From Frankiaceae bacterium (lineage in GTDB: Bacteria > Actinomycetota > Actinomycetes > Mycobacteriales > SCTD01): a DNA stretch of 64,000 nt. The translations under genes were made by a program, and so were the position numbers. The notes below the pieces were generated by a model that did no database searches, was not told the origin of the DNA, and was given only the letters and a program-made list of their open reading frames with translations. How positions within the stretch are numbered: the stretch's first letter is position 1; each line of letters starts with the position of its first letter. Shown in pieces: positions 8,453 to 18,301 of this stretch. The stretch is from positions 55,327 through 119,326 of the forward strand of contig JAENVS010000035.1 of NCBI GenBank assembly GCA_016650445.1. Reading direction: 5' to 3'.

Positions 8453-10084
8453 GTGTCAGACGCCGCCACCCAGGTGCCCGTGCCGAGCAACGAGCCGGTC
8501 CGCGGCTACGCGCCGGGCAGCGCTGAGCGCACGTCGCTCGAGAGCAAGCTCAAAGAGCTCGGCAGCGCCGACCCCATCGACCTGACGATGAGCATCGCGG
8601 GACAGGAGCGGCTCGGCAGCGGCGACCCGATCGACGTCGTGCAGCCGCACCGGCACGCCGCGGTGCTCGGCACCCTGCGCGACGCCGGCAAGGACGACGT
8701 CCGGGCTGCGGTCGACGCGGCCCTCGCTGCGGCGCCGTCGTGGCGGGCGGCGTCCTACGACGACCGCGCCGGCGTGTTGCTGCGCGCGGCGGAGCTGCTG
8801 GCGGGTCCGTGGCGCGACACCCTCAACGCGGCGACGATGCTCGGGCAGAGCAAGACCGCGATCCAGGCCGAGATCGACAGCGCCTGCGAGCTCATCGACT
8901 TCCTGCGCTTCAACGTCGCGTTCGGCCATCAGGTGCTGGCTGAGCAGCCGGTGTCGAGCCCGGGTGTGTGGAACCGGATGGACCACCGTCCGCTCGAGGG
9001 CTTCGTCCTCGCGATCACGCCGTTCAACTTCACTGCGATCGCCGGCAACCTCCCGCTGGCGCCGGCGCTGATGGGCAACACGGTCGTGTGGAAGCCCGCG
9101 TCGACGCAGCAGTTCGCGGCGCACTTCACGATGCGGCTGCTCGAAGCTGCGGGGCTGCCGCCGGGCGTCATCAACATGGTGACCGGCCACGGCGGTGCCG
9201 TCTCCGATGTCGCGCTGACCGACCGGCACCTGGCCGGCATCCACTTCACCGGCTCGACGGCGACCTTCCAGCACCTGTGGAAGACCGTCGGAAACAACAT
9301 CGACAACTACCGCACCTACCCGCGGCTCGTCGGTGAGACTGGCGGCAAGGACTTCGTACTCGCTCACCCGTCCGCCGAGCCCGAGGCACTGGAGGTCGCA
9401 CTGGTGCGCGGTGCGTTCGAGTACCAGGGGCAGAAGTGCTCGGCGGCGTCGCGCGCCTACATCCCGCGGTCGTTGTGGGAGGGCGGGCTGCGTGACGGCG
9501 TGGCCGACCGGACGCGATCGCTGTCGTACGGTGACATCACCGAGCTGTCCCACTTCGGCGGCGCGGTCATCGACCGGAGGTCGTTCGATCGGCTCGCCGG
9601 TGTCGTGCGCGGCGCGAAGGACAAGGGCCTCGAGGTGATCGCCGGCGGCGAGGCCGACGACAGCGAGGGCTTCTTCGTGCAGCCGACCGTCGTGGTCGGG
9701 GCCGACCCGCGGCACGAGTACTTCACGACGGAGTTCTTCGGGCCGGTGCTGTCGGTCTTCGTCTACGACGACAGCGACTGGGACGCGACGCTCACGCTCG
9801 TCGACGAGGTCGCGCCGTACGCACTCACGGGAGCGGTGTTCGCGCAGGACGCCTATGCCGTCGCGCAGGCATCGGATCGGCTGCGGTTCGCGGCCGGAAA
9901 CTTCTACGTCAACGACAAGCCCACCGGTGCGGTCGTCGGGCAGCAGCCGTTCGGGGGTGCACGCGCGAGCGGCACCAACGACAAGGCCGGCTCCGTCCTC
10001 AACCTGCTTCGCTGGACCTCGCCGCGAACGCTCAAGGAGACATTCGTGCCGCCGCGTGACCACCGCTACCCACACATGTCATGA
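8453..10084 (+). CDS. pruA: L-glutamate gamma-semialdehyde dehydrogenase
   Basis: A 543-residue NAD-dependent aldehyde dehydrogenase that oxidises glutamate semialdehyde (in equilibrium with pyrroline-5-carboxylate) to glutamate, the second step of proline degradation. The catalytic Cys is in YQGQKCSAAS (about residue 329). The general-base Glu is in LVGETGGKD (about 294). The nucleotide-binding segment is AITPFNFTAIAGNLP. Length and the opening APGSAERTSLESKLKEL fit the stand-alone Group-4 enzymes. GTG 8453 has a good ribosome site (AGAGGAG at 8441-8447). No proline dehydrogenase is adjacent. Confidence 0.93.
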   Translation: MSDAATQVPVPSNEPVRGYAPGSAERTSLESKLKELGSADPIDLTMSIAGQERLGSGDPIDVVQPHRHAAVLGTLRDAGKDDVRAAVDAALAAAPSWRAASYDDRAGVLLRAAELLAGPWRDTLNAATMLGQSKTAIQAEIDSACELIDFLRFNVAFGHQVLAEQPVSSPGVWNRMDHRPLEGFVLAITPFNFTAIAGNLPLAPALMGNTVVWKPASTQQFAAHFTMRLLEAAGLPPGVINMVTGHGGAVSDVALTDRHLAGIHFTGSTATFQHLWKTVGNNIDNYRTYPRLVGETGGKDFVLAHPSAEPEALEVALVRGAFEYQGQKCSAASRAYIPRSLWEGGLRDGVADRTRSLSYGDITELSHFGGAVIDRRSFDRLAGVVRGAKDKGLEVIAGGEADDSEGFFVQPTVVVGADPRHEYFTTEFFGPVLSVFVYDDSDWDATLTLVDEVAPYALTGAVFAQDAYAVAQASDRLRFAAGNFYVNDKPTGAVVGQQPFGGARASGTNDKAGSVLNLLRWTSPRTLKETFVPPRDHRYPHMS

Positions 10085-10326
10085 CGACCCCACGTGATTC
10101 CGCCAACGACCCGGACCGCTACGACCCGGATCAGGACGAGCCGCAGGAGCCGGAGCGCCCACCGCTCGGCCGCACCGGTGGTCGGCGTTCGACGTTGCCG
10201 GAGCTGATCGGGAAAGACGCGTCGTTCCAGGACAGCCCGAGTCCGTACATCTGGGTCCTGGGGCTGATCGGCATCGTGGCGTTCTTGCTGCTCTTCGCGT
10301 ACATCTTCAGCCACCTCAGTCCGTAG
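10081..10326 (+). CDS. Small single-pass membrane protein
   Basis: An 81-residue protein. The first 60 residues are hydrophilic and full of Asp, Pro and Arg. They are followed by one membrane helix (about 57-77, YIWVLGLIGIVAFLLLFAYI) and a very short tail. Its ATG overlaps the pruA stop (ATGA), so it is coupled to pruA. Its 3' end overlaps the opposing FtsK-like gene by 11 bp. No family is recognised and no function is assigned. Confidence 0.7.
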   Translation: MTTPRDSANDPDRYDPDQDEPQEPERPPLGRTGGRRSTLPELIGKDASFQDSPSPYIWVLGLIGIVAFLLLFAYIFSHLSP

Positions 10327-13300
10327 CGGCGACCTGCAGCGGCACGGCAGATCCGCGGTGGCACAGCAGCCCGCGGCCGGGGTGCACGTCGCCCCCGACC
10401 GAGCGGGACAGCCGGACTCCAAGTAGGTCGCCGTCGGAGGCGGACTGCGGAGACAGCAGGATGCCGTGCTTGGCGCGCCGCAGCTCCATCACGAAGCCGC
10501 GGTACCCCGTCACGAGCTCGTCGGTCGTCCCGGCCGCCACGACGCAGACGTGGGAGTCGCGCATCTCGCGGACGGCCTTCTCCAGCAGGTAGGCGAGCGG
10601 GGAGTCGACGAGCAGGTCGGCGTCGTCGATGAGCAGGGCAGCGGGCGGCTGGGCGAGCAGTGCCTCGAGGTCATAGCTCGCCTCGCGGTCGGAGTGGCAC
10701 TCGGGCAGGTCGCGCAGTGGCGACGGTCGCGGGGCCACCGCGACGACGCGCCCACCTCGTGCCAGCAGCTGCTGCGCGATCGCCATCAATGTCGTGCTGC
10801 GGCCCGAGCGTGGTGGGCCGGCGATCACGAAGCCGTCGTCGCCGATGTCGACGGTGACGGATGCGAGCTCGTCACCACCGACCCCGACGATGACGCGTGG
10901 CGAGGAGGCGCGCGGCAGCCCCGACAGCGAGACGGAGGCGGGAAGGGGCTCGACCCGGCGCGGGGGTGTGTGAGCGGCCGGTGCGCCGGCCAGTCGCTCC
11001 AGTGCGGCGGACTGGGCCGGCCCGGACGGGTCGGCATCGAGCAGTGCCACCTGTGTGGTGAGCGGCGGGCCGGCCAGATGCCAGCCGCGACCGGCGGGCA
11101 GCTCGTCGGGGACCAGCCGCGTGGGCAGTCCCGCGCCCGCGTAGTCACCTCGGTCGGCCAGTCGCAGCACGAGGCGGTCCTCGACCATGGCCGAGACGCG
11201 CCCGACCAGGCCGGTGCGATCGGCGGTCATCACGACATGCAGCCCGGCGGCCGGGCCTTCGCGGAGCAACCGGTAGAACAGGTCCACCATGCGACCCGCG
11301 TCGAGGTCTTGGTACGTCGCGACGAACGCCTCCCAACGGTCGAGCATCAGCAGCAGGTGCGGCAGCCGGTCGGCCGGTGCTGCGGACACCCGCTGCTCGG
11401 CCAGCCCGGCATGGCCGGCGGCGCCGAGCACCGACTGCCTCCGGGCGACCTCTGTCGCGAGCCACGTCATCAGCCGCTCGACCCGGTCAGGAGCGTCGCG
11501 CCCGACGACCGCCCCGGCGTGGGGCAGTGCCGACAGCGCACCGAGACCACCACCCGCGTCGACGACGTACAGGTGCACGTCGTCGGGGGATGCGGTGCGC
11601 GCGAGCGCCCCGGCCAGGGTGCGCAAGGCCGTCGTACGGCCTGATCGGGGTGATCCCAGGATCATCAGGTGCGTCGAGGCATCGAGGTCGAGGACGAGCG
11701 GCCGGCGCGACTGGCTCTCGGGCACATCGCAGCTGCCGAAGGCGAGTGGCGCGACGCGACCAGGGGTCCTTTCGTGGGGGTCCGACGCGGTCGGCACGTC
11801 GTCCAGTGTCAGCAGGGTCGGCAGCGGTGGCAGCCACGGGGATCGCTGAGCCGGGATCCCGAGACGGTCGGCGGCGGCGGCACACGCGTCGACGAGCAAC
11901 GACAGGTCGGTGACCTCGTCGCGGGCCGCCGTCGCCGAGCGCCGAGCCACCGGCTCCCCGAGATCGGGCACGGGGACCAGCGACACGGTGGGCTGTTCGT
12001 CCGCGGTGACGACGGCCGGACGGCGACCACCGACGCGCGCTGCCTGGAACGGCGTCAGGTCCATGTGCCCGGTGCGTGCGTAGGCCCGCCCAGGCGTCCC
12101 GCGGCTGATGGTCGCGGCGACGGGGGAGTCGATGACGTCACGCGACTCGGAGTCCTTGGTCACGGCGAGGCAGAGCCGGAGGTTGGTGTTTGCGCGGATG
12201 TCGGCGGACACCACGCCCTCGGGGCGCTGAGTGGCCAGCACCAGGTGCACCCCGAGCGAGCGCCCGCGCTGCGCGATACCCACGAGCCCACCGACGAACT
12301 TGGGAAGCTCGTCGGCCAGGGTCGCGAACTCGTCGACGACGATGACCAGCCGCGGGAGGGTTCCGTGTCCGAGTCGGCGGTGCTCCTCGAGGTCCTTGGC
12401 GCCGGCGGCCGCCAGCACCGCCTCCCGGCGCCGCAGCTCGGCTGACAACGACGCCAGCGCCCGCTCGACCAGCGCACCGTCGAGGTCGGTGACCATTCCC
12501 ACTGTGTGCGGCAACCGTGCGCACGGGCCGAAGGCCGCGCCACCCTTGAAGTCGACAAGCAGGATGTTGAGCTCGTCCGGCCGGTTGCCCGCGACCAGGG
12601 AGGCGATCAGCGTCTGCAGCAGCTCGCTCTTGCCGGCGCCGGTCGTCCCCGCCACAAGTGCGTGGGGTCCGTGTCTGGCGATGTCGACCGCGAACGGTCC
12701 CTCGGGTCCACGGCCTAGCAGCGCTGTCGTGGTGCGTCCGGGCGTTGCCCACCGGGTGAGCACCTCACCCACGTCGTCGTCGCCACCCGACAGGGGCAGC
12801 TCGCTCGCCTCGGTCCAGCGCACCGAAGCAGGCAGGCCCTCGGCGCCGCCTCGTTCGCGGCTGTCGTCCCGCAACGGAGCGAGCGCCCTCGCGACAGCGT
12901 CGCAGTACGACGGCGGGACGGCGTCGGCGACGGCGCAGGTCAGGTCCGGCGCGTCAAAGACGCGAACATCGATGCGGTTGGCCGTGGCGCCCGACACGAC
13001 GACGGTGGCCCCGCACTCCTCTGGAAGGAGTCGCACGTCTCGCTCGATCGCGACCGTGTAGATGCCGACCGCGGGACCGTCGCTCAACAGCGAAGCCAGA
13101 CCGGGGACGGCACGAAGCGCACGAGCGCCGTCGACGACGAGCAGCACGGGGCGGTCATCACTGCGTGCCCTCGGACCTGCCGCAGCGCGCTCGGTGCGGC
13201 GCCCGTCGACGAGGACGGCGAGCTCGTTCACGCGCGCGGTTGCCTGCCCCGTGCCGAAACCAAGCGTGGCAAGGCAGTCCTGCCCGCCCTCCGGCCGGCA

Positions 13301-14740
13301 GTGAGGCAGCCTCGCGACCCACTCCCAGGCACGGGCGGCGGCCGGCTCGGCCACGACGACGAGCTGCACATCGCGCGGGCTGGTCAGCACGGCGGTCTGA
13401 GCCACGAGCCATCGCGCGATCGCCTGCGTCCGCTCGGCCGGGCCGGCGAGGCCGAGCACACCGACCCGCTGGAGCGGGACGACAACGGGCACTGAACGAG
13501 CGACCGTCATCTCCTCGGTGAGGTCGCCCTCTGCCTCGACGCGGGCCGGCTGGTCGGCAAGACCGAGTCGCATCAGCAGCACGTCGTCGTCCGCGCGCCG
13601 TCGCTCCCACAGCCGTGGCCGCGGACCGATGGCCGTGACCAGCACGGTCGCGGGATCCGGCGCGGCGACCCGCCGGTCTCGCTCGTCCGCACGGACCGCT
13701 TCAGCCAGGGTCCGCTCCGCGACGTCGCGTTGCGCCTGCCACACGGTTCGCTGCCGCCGCGTCTGTCGGCGGCCGCTGCGCCTCTCCGTAACGACATTGC
13801 CGATCACCATGACCGGCGACAGCAGCGTGAAGAGCAGGAAGGTGGCATTGCCGAGCACCCGCCACATGACGACGCCGAGGACGAGCGGGGCGATGACGGC
13901 GAGCAGCGGGATCGGGGACCGGTCGCGCTCCGTGGGGGGAGCGGGCACGACGACCTGGACGACGGGCCGGGGTGGGCGGATGCGCGGCGGTCGGTTGAAG
14001 GCGACGTGGCCGTCCCCCGTTGGGGTCACAGGTGCGATGGGCTCGCTCGCTTCGACCAGCGCAATCGTCGTGTCACCCACGCGGAGCAGGCCGCCGTACG
14101 ACAGAGCGGTAGGGCCCTCGATGCGTGCCCCGTCCACCCACGTTCCGTTCGTCGAGCCGAGGTCCTCGACCGTGGCGCCGTCGTGCGCCAACGTCAGCCG
14201 GCAGTGCTCGCGACTGACATCGGCGTCGTCCAGACTGACGGTGCCGGTGCGGCCGATGACAACAGAGCCGGGCGCCATCAGATGCACGCCACCGGCGTCT
14301 GGCCCGCCGGCAATGCGCAGCTCGCGCAGTCCAGGTAAGGACGTCGTCCGGGTGGGGGCGTCGACCTCGAGGAGCGCGCCCTCGATGAGCGGTGGGTGAC
14401 CGAGCTGAGCAGTGGCCGGAACCGGCGTGCCGTCGATGGACAGCGTGCCGGTGCCGCCATCGGAAAGCACGGTGGCGAGGAGCTGTTGCTCGACAGTGGC
14501 CAGGGTCGTCCCGTCGGGGGCCCGCACGACGACGTCCGCGCGCGCGCCGGTGGCAGCCGCGAGGACGCCGAGCCCGAGCTCCACGTCGTCTCCGTCCTCG
14601 TCGCGCTGGGCCACGGTTGTACCAACCGGGACGCGGAGCGCGGCTCCGCTTGTCCACAGCCCACCTCCGTAGCGCCGGTGGACAAACCCGGACAGAATCC
14701 AGGCACCCCCGCCCGCATCCTCCTGACCGGAGCCCCTCAC
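10316..14740 (-). CDS. FHA-FtsK/SpoIIIE multi-ATPase, EccC-like
   Basis: A 1474-residue protein with three P-loop modules. In order: an N-terminal ubiquitin-like or linker part; an FHA domain (about 150-215: GRTG, SREH, STNGTW); a hydrophobic pair of helices (about 278-315); and three ATPase domains. The first ATPase has an intact Walker A, GTTGAGKSELL (about 697), and an IVVDEFATLADE Walker B. The second and third have GSPRSGRTT (about 1028) and GPPRSGRST (about 1307), where the Walker lysine is Arg. EccC secretion ATPases likewise have one active and two degenerate domains. The FHA domain suggests control by phosphothreonine. No ESX partners lie nearby. The start is uncertain within about 100 bp. 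Confidence 0.85.
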   Translation of the reverse strand: MRGSGQEDAGGGAWILSGFVHRRYGGGLWTSGAALRVPVGTTVAQRDEDGDDVELGLGVLAAATGARADVVVRAPDGTTLATVEQQLLATVLSDGGTGTLSIDGTPVPATAQLGHPPLIEGALLEVDAPTRTTSLPGLRELRIAGGPDAGGVHLMAPGSVVIGRTGTVSLDDADVSREHCRLTLAHDGATVEDLGSTNGTWVDGARIEGPTALSYGGLLRVGDTTIALVEASEPIAPVTPTGDGHVAFNRPPRIRPPRPVVQVVVPAPPTERDRSPIPLLAVIAPLVLGVVMWRVLGNATFLLFTLLSPVMVIGNVVTERRSGRRQTRRQRTVWQAQRDVAERTLAEAVRADERDRRVAAPDPATVLVTAIGPRPRLWERRRADDDVLLMRLGLADQPARVEAEGDLTEEMTVARSVPVVVPLQRVGVLGLAGPAERTQAIARWLVAQTAVLTSPRDVQLVVVAEPAAARAWEWVARLPHCRPEGGQDCLATLGFGTGQATARVNELAVLVDGRRTERAAAGPRARSDDRPVLLVVDGARALRAVPGLASLLSDGPAVGIYTVAIERDVRLLPEECGATVVVSGATANRIDVRVFDAPDLTCAVADAVPPSYCDAVARALAPLRDDSRERGGAEGLPASVRWTEASELPLSGGDDDVGEVLTRWATPGRTTTALLGRGPEGPFAVDIARHGPHALVAGTTGAGKSELLQTLIASLVAGNRPDELNILLVDFKGGAAFGPCARLPHTVGMVTDLDGALVERALASLSAELRRREAVLAAAGAKDLEEHRRLGHGTLPRLVIVVDEFATLADELPKFVGGLVGIAQRGRSLGVHLVLATQRPEGVVSADIRANTNLRLCLAVTKDSESRDVIDSPVAATISRGTPGRAYARTGHMDLTPFQAARVGGRRPAVVTADEQPTVSLVPVPDLGEPVARRSATAARDEVTDLSLLVDACAAAADRLGIPAQRSPWLPPLPTLLTLDDVPTASDPHERTPGRVAPLAFGSCDVPESQSRRPLVLDLDASTHLMILGSPRSGRTTALRTLAGALARTASPDDVHLYVVDAGGGLGALSALPHAGAVVGRDAPDRVERLMTWLATEVARRQSVLGAAGHAGLAEQRVSAAPADRLPHLLLMLDRWEAFVATYQDLDAGRMVDLFYRLLREGPAAGLHVVMTADRTGLVGRVSAMVEDRLVLRLADRGDYAGAGLPTRLVPDELPAGRGWHLAGPPLTTQVALLDADPSGPAQSAALERLAGAPAAHTPPRRVEPLPASVSLSGLPRASSPRVIVGVGGDELASVTVDIGDDGFVIAGPPRSGRSTTLMAIAQQLLARGGRVVAVAPRPSPLRDLPECHSDREASYDLEALLAQPPAALLIDDADLLVDSPLAYLLEKAVREMRDSHVCVVAAGTTDELVTGYRGFVMELRRAKHGILLSPQSASDGDLLGVRLSRSVGGDVHPGRGLLCHRGSAVPLQVAATD
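14651..14686. promoter_or_regulatory. Inverted pair of GTCCAC boxes near the start of the FtsK-like gene
   Basis: TGTCCACAG on the plus strand (14651-14659) faces TTTGTCCAC on the minus strand (14686-14678). This recalls the box found before the SAF gene and the truncated cpaF copies. It lies just inside the annotated 5' end of the FtsK-like frame. If it is a promoter, the true start of that gene may be downstream of 14740. Functional use is unproven. Confidence 0.3.
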
Positions 14741-14742
14741 CC

Positions 14743-16497
14743 ATGCGCGTCGTGCCCGTTCTGCTCCTGCCGGTGCTTGTCGCAGCGTCGCTGGGGGTGT
14801 TGGGTGCGCCGGCGTCAGCGGCGACGGCCGGGATCGACGGGCAGTGCGTCCAGCTGTCGACCGATGAGGGCCGATGCCCTGTGTGGGGCCACAACTGGAT
14901 GCATCCGGGCGGTGACAACGACGCCTGCGCCAACAACAACGTCCCCCAGAACCAGGTGGCCGGCCGGGACGCCGTCTACGTCACCGGGTGGGCGTGCGAC
15001 AGCGAGGACAAGCCCAAGCCCGGCGGTGGATGGATCCCCGGCAGTGACATGTTCACCGTCGCCTACAACCTCGACGGCAGCACCCGCTGGGTGGCGCGGC
15101 TCAACGGCCCGGGCGCCGCGCAGGACGCGATCGGCGACGAGGGGCGTGGCATCGCCCTGAGTCCGGCCGGAGACCGCCTCTACGTGACCGGTGGGCAGAA
15201 CCAGGGACTCGGTGGCACCGCCACGGACTTCCGGTTCGTCGGCGACATCGTGACCGTCGCCTACGACACGCAGAGCGGCGCCGAGGTCTGGAGAGCGAGT
15301 TATCACGGGCCCGCCGTCGGCATGGATCTCGCCGAGCAGGTCGCGGTGAGCGACGACGGCGAGCGCGTCTACGTCGTCGGCGAGAGCCAGGCCGCTGACG
15401 AGCCGGACGGGTCATCCGGTGGTTCGGATGCCGTCACGATCTCGTACGTCGCGGCGAGCGGCGAGCGGGACTGGGTGTCGCGCTACCACGCGCCCGACAG
15501 CAACCGGAACAACGCCGTCGGCACGTCGTCCGTCGTCGTGCGTGGCAGCCAGGTGTACACCTCGGGAACCTACGGGCTCGGCGTGGCGCCGTTCGGTGGC
15601 GGCTACGAGGTGTTGGCGATCGAGGATGACCGCGCGGCCCACCGGGGCATTCGGCGGTGGGCCACGCTCTCCGATCCGGCGCTCAACTTCCACCCCGCTC
15701 GCGGCTCGCTCGCGGCGACCGCAGAAGGGGTGTTCCTCACCGGCACGAAGGCATCGTCGGTGTCACCGCCCGACACCTGCCCGCCGCAGCAGACCTCGCA
15801 GGCCGCCGACGCGGAGTACGGCACGGTGAAGCTGGCGCCCACTGACGGCGCGGTTCTCTGGACCAGCAGCTACGCAGGGCAGACTGGTGGCAACAACGGC
15901 GCCTTCGGACTCGTCACCGATCCCACCGGATCGCGCGTGTTCGTGACGGGTCAGGCCTCGGGTCCCGAGCCGTCCTGCACGGTCAGCATCACGACGGTCG
16001 CGTACGACGGCGCCAGCGGGCAGGAGATCTGGAGTGACTACCAGCCGCCGCAGCCAGGCACAGCCCCCCAGGGCTTTGCGATCGCGGCGGCTCCCGAGGG
16101 CGATCGTGTCTACGTCGCCGGTCTGGAGTACCACCTCGACACCCTCGGCTACCGAGGTGACTCCCGCGTCCTCGCCTACGACGCTGGCGGTGGCCTGCTC
16201 TGGTCGGGCCGGTACAACACCGCCCCACTCGTGGGCACGGCGCTGGACCTCGACTCCTTCGCCTACTTCCTCGACGTCAGTCCTGATGGCGCCCGCCTCT
16301 ACCTGACAGACCAGGTCAACCGGCACGACCAGGCCGATCCGGGCACCCATCAGCTGTTCGGCACCGTGTCCTACGACACTGCCGTCCTCCCCGGAACCGA
16401 GGTCCCGGAGGGGCCGTACGCGGTCCTCTTGCCTCTGGTGGCACTCACGCTGTTGGGTGGGGGTGTACTCGCCGTACGACGCAAGGAGCGGTGGTGA
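14743..16497 (+). CDS. Secreted, C-terminally anchored beta-propeller protein
   Basis: This encodes 584 residues. A signal peptide (MRVVPVLLLPVLVAASLGVL, then ASA) is followed by repeats of the type TVAYD..SG..W....G and GDRLYVTG or GERVYVVG, spaced about 60-70 residues. These are PQQ/YVTN-like blades, enough for a six- to eight-bladed propeller. The C terminus has a membrane helix (PYAVLLPLVALTLLGGGVLA) and a basic tail, without an LPxTG motif. It is likely exposed on the outer face of the membrane. Ligand unknown. ATG 14743 was chosen because the signal peptide starts there. The stop overlaps the next gene (GTGA). Confidence 0.78.
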   Translation: MRVVPVLLLPVLVAASLGVLGAPASAATAGIDGQCVQLSTDEGRCPVWGHNWMHPGGDNDACANNNVPQNQVAGRDAVYVTGWACDSEDKPKPGGGWIPGSDMFTVAYNLDGSTRWVARLNGPGAAQDAIGDEGRGIALSPAGDRLYVTGGQNQGLGGTATDFRFVGDIVTVAYDTQSGAEVWRASYHGPAVGMDLAEQVAVSDDGERVYVVGESQAADEPDGSSGGSDAVTISYVAASGERDWVSRYHAPDSNRNNAVGTSSVVVRGSQVYTSGTYGLGVAPFGGGYEVLAIEDDRAAHRGIRRWATLSDPALNFHPARGSLAATAEGVFLTGTKASSVSPPDTCPPQQTSQAADAEYGTVKLAPTDGAVLWTSSYAGQTGGNNGAFGLVTDPTGSRVFVTGQASGPEPSCTVSITTVAYDGASGQEIWSDYQPPQPGTAPQGFAIAAAPEGDRVYVAGLEYHLDTLGYRGDSRVLAYDAGGGLLWSGRYNTAPLVGTALDLDSFAYFLDVSPDGARLYLTDQVNRHDQADPGTHQLFGTVSYDTAVLPGTEVPEGPYAVLLPLVALTLLGGGVLAVRRKERW

Positions 16498-17066
16498 CCG
16501 ATATCGCGCAGCTGCACCGCAGAGCGCTCGCCGAGACCGGCGCAACCGTCGCCGGCATCCGGCCTGACCAGCTGGCCGACCCCACCCCTGCCGGCGAGTG
16601 GGACGTCCGGGCTCTGCTCAACCACGTCGTGTCCGGCAACCTGTGGGCCGCCGAGCTGGCGGCCGGACGAACGATCGCCGAGGTGGGCGACCGGCTCGAC
16701 GGCGACGTGCTGGCTGACGACGCTGCTGCGGCGTACGACGCGTCGGCCACGTCCGCTGCGGAGGCGTTCGAGGCGCCCGGCGCGCTCGGCGCACCCTGCG
16801 CCGTGTCCTACGGACCGGTGCCGGGTTCCGTGTACGCCGGGCACCGCTTCCTCGATGTCCTCGTCCACGGCTGGGACCTCGCCACGGCCACGGGCCAGGA
16901 CTCGACGCTGGCCCCGGAGCTCGTGCTCGGCTGCCTGGACGTCCTCGAGCCGCAGCTCGGGATGCTGCAGGCAAGCGGGGCGTTCGGGTCGGCCGTCGAG
17001 ACGCCGACCGACGCTGACCCGCAGACCCGGCTGCTGGGCATGCTCGGACGCCGCGCCGGCGCCTGA
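16494..17066 (+). CDS. TIGR03086-type DinB/maleylpyruvate isomerase-fold protein
   Basis: A 190-residue protein of the DinB-like four-helix metal-binding superfamily. The N-terminal block ADPTPAGEWDVRALLNHVVS holds the first metal-ligand histidine. YAGHRFLDVLVHGWDLATAT holds the others. These proteins often use mycothiol as a thiol cofactor, but the substrate here is unknown. Two GTG codons lie at 16491 and 16494; the second is preferred because AAGGAG at 16483-16488 then has a 5-nt spacing. It overlaps the preceding gene by 4 nt. Confidence 0.8.
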   Translation: MTDIAQLHRRALAETGATVAGIRPDQLADPTPAGEWDVRALLNHVVSGNLWAAELAAGRTIAEVGDRLDGDVLADDAAAAYDASATSAAEAFEAPGALGAPCAVSYGPVPGSVYAGHRFLDVLVHGWDLATATGQDSTLAPELVLGCLDVLEPQLGMLQASGAFGSAVETPTDADPQTRLLGMLGRRAGA

Positions 17067-17095
17067 GCGCGCGGTCTGGCTACGTTGAAGCGCCG

Positions 17096-17818
17096 CTAGC
17101 CAGGCACGGGAACGGCAACCGGGTCGGACCGGACGGCGTCGTCCCGGGCGCCGACGTGCTCGTCGGCCCGGCGCCACAGCTGCCACGACAGCCGAGCCAT
17201 GACCGCGACCAGCGGCAGTGCGAACAGACCGCCGAGAACGTCTTGGGGCGCAGCGAGGGTCGCGGGGATGACCGTGATCGGGAACAGCACGGCGAGCCAG
17301 GCCGCGACCACTTTCGAGCGGAACAGCGCGACGCCCATGAGGACGCTGCCCAGGAACAGCCCGCCGAGGAACGGCAGTCCGGCGGCGTTGCCCAGGCCGG
17401 ATGTCTTCACGAGGGACACGAGGTACGCCGCCTTCGCGTCCGAGGGGATGTCGGCGACGTTCGCTGCGTAGACCGAGAGGGCGATCCAGCACGTGACCAT
17501 GACAGCTCCGACGGAGCCGACGACGCCGAGCACCGCGCCGGCGGTGGCGGGCAGACCGCCGCGGGCGCGGACCAGTGACGCAACCGCGCAGAACATGGCC
17601 GCGAGGCAGGTGTAGCCGACGACGAGGATCAGTCCGGCAGCCCGGACCCGGCCAGGCGCAGCGTCGGTGGCGGCGAGTGCATCGAGGGCGTGCTCCGTCG
17701 TACCCGTGAAGATGTAACTGTGCTTGGGCAGCGTGGCGTTGCCCACGCCGAGCAGCACCGGTGCCGCGAGCGCCGTCGCTGCGAGCAACCGCTGGCGGGT
17801 CCGAGTGATCTGTCCCAT
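17096..17818 (-). CDS. Polytopic membrane protein of unknown function
   Basis: A 240-residue protein with about six transmembrane helices, beginning MGQITRTRQRLLAATALAA. Helical segments include AAGLILVVGYTCLAAMFCAV, LGVVGSVGAVMVTCWIALSV and AAWLAVLFPITVIPATLAAP. The C terminus is charged and cytoplasmic. The start is ATG 17818, with GGAG upstream on the minus strand. The general layout resembles DUF4386-type proteins, but I do not claim that family. It is divergent from the two-component cluster at 17948. Confidence 0.7.
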   Translation of the reverse strand: MGQITRTRQRLLAATALAAPVLLGVGNATLPKHSYIFTGTTEHALDALAATDAAPGRVRAAGLILVVGYTCLAAMFCAVASLVRARGGLPATAGAVLGVVGSVGAVMVTCWIALSVYAANVADIPSDAKAAYLVSLVKTSGLGNAAGLPFLGGLFLGSVLMGVALFRSKVVAAWLAVLFPITVIPATLAAPQDVLGGLFALPLVAVMARLSWQLWRRADEHVGARDDAVRSDPVAVPVPG

Positions 17819-17947
17819 GGTCTTCTCCGTCCGGTAGGTCCCGCGGACGCTAGGGAGACCGGCACGTTCGCACCTCGTGGCCAGCCCCCGGCTGTGCTCC
17901 GTGGCAGCACGGAGGACACCGGCCGCTCGTCGTGACACGCTGCCGGA

Positions 17948-18301
17948 GTGAGCCGCACGGTGCTCGTCGTCGACGACCACGCGGCCTTCCGGGCGCTGGC
18001 ACGACAGGTTCTCGAGGGCCGTGCGTTCAGTGTTGTCGGGGAAGCAGCTAGCGCCGCGCAGGGACTGGCGATGACGCAGGAGCTGCACCCGGATGTCGTG
18101 ATCCTCGACGTCGGGCTCCCCGACGGGAACGGCTTCGACGTGGCCGGTGACCTGATGCGGACCACGCCGCCGCCCGCGGTCCTCCTCGTCTCAAGCCGCG
18201 ACTGGGGGCAGGTGAGCCGTCGGGTGCGTGCCTCGGGTGCATGTGGCTTCCTGCCGAAGGAGGACCTGAGCCAAGCCGCGGTCGAGGCGATGCTGACATG
18301 A
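17948..18301 (+). CDS. Single-domain response regulator
   Basis: A 117-residue receiver domain with no output domain. The acidic pair is VVDDH, the phospho-acceptor is in VVILDVGLPDG (about Asp54), and the conserved Thr/Ser and Lys positions are in VLLVSSRD and GFLPKED. Its stop overlaps the histidine-kinase start (ATGA). A stand-alone receiver before a kinase-regulator pair could be a phosphate sink or act by protein contact. GTG start. Confidence 0.85.
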   Translation: MSRTVLVVDDHAAFRALARQVLEGRAFSVVGEAASAAQGLAMTQELHPDVVILDVGLPDGNGFDVAGDLMRTTPPPAVLLVSSRDWGQVSRRVRASGACGFLPKEDLSQAAVEAMLT

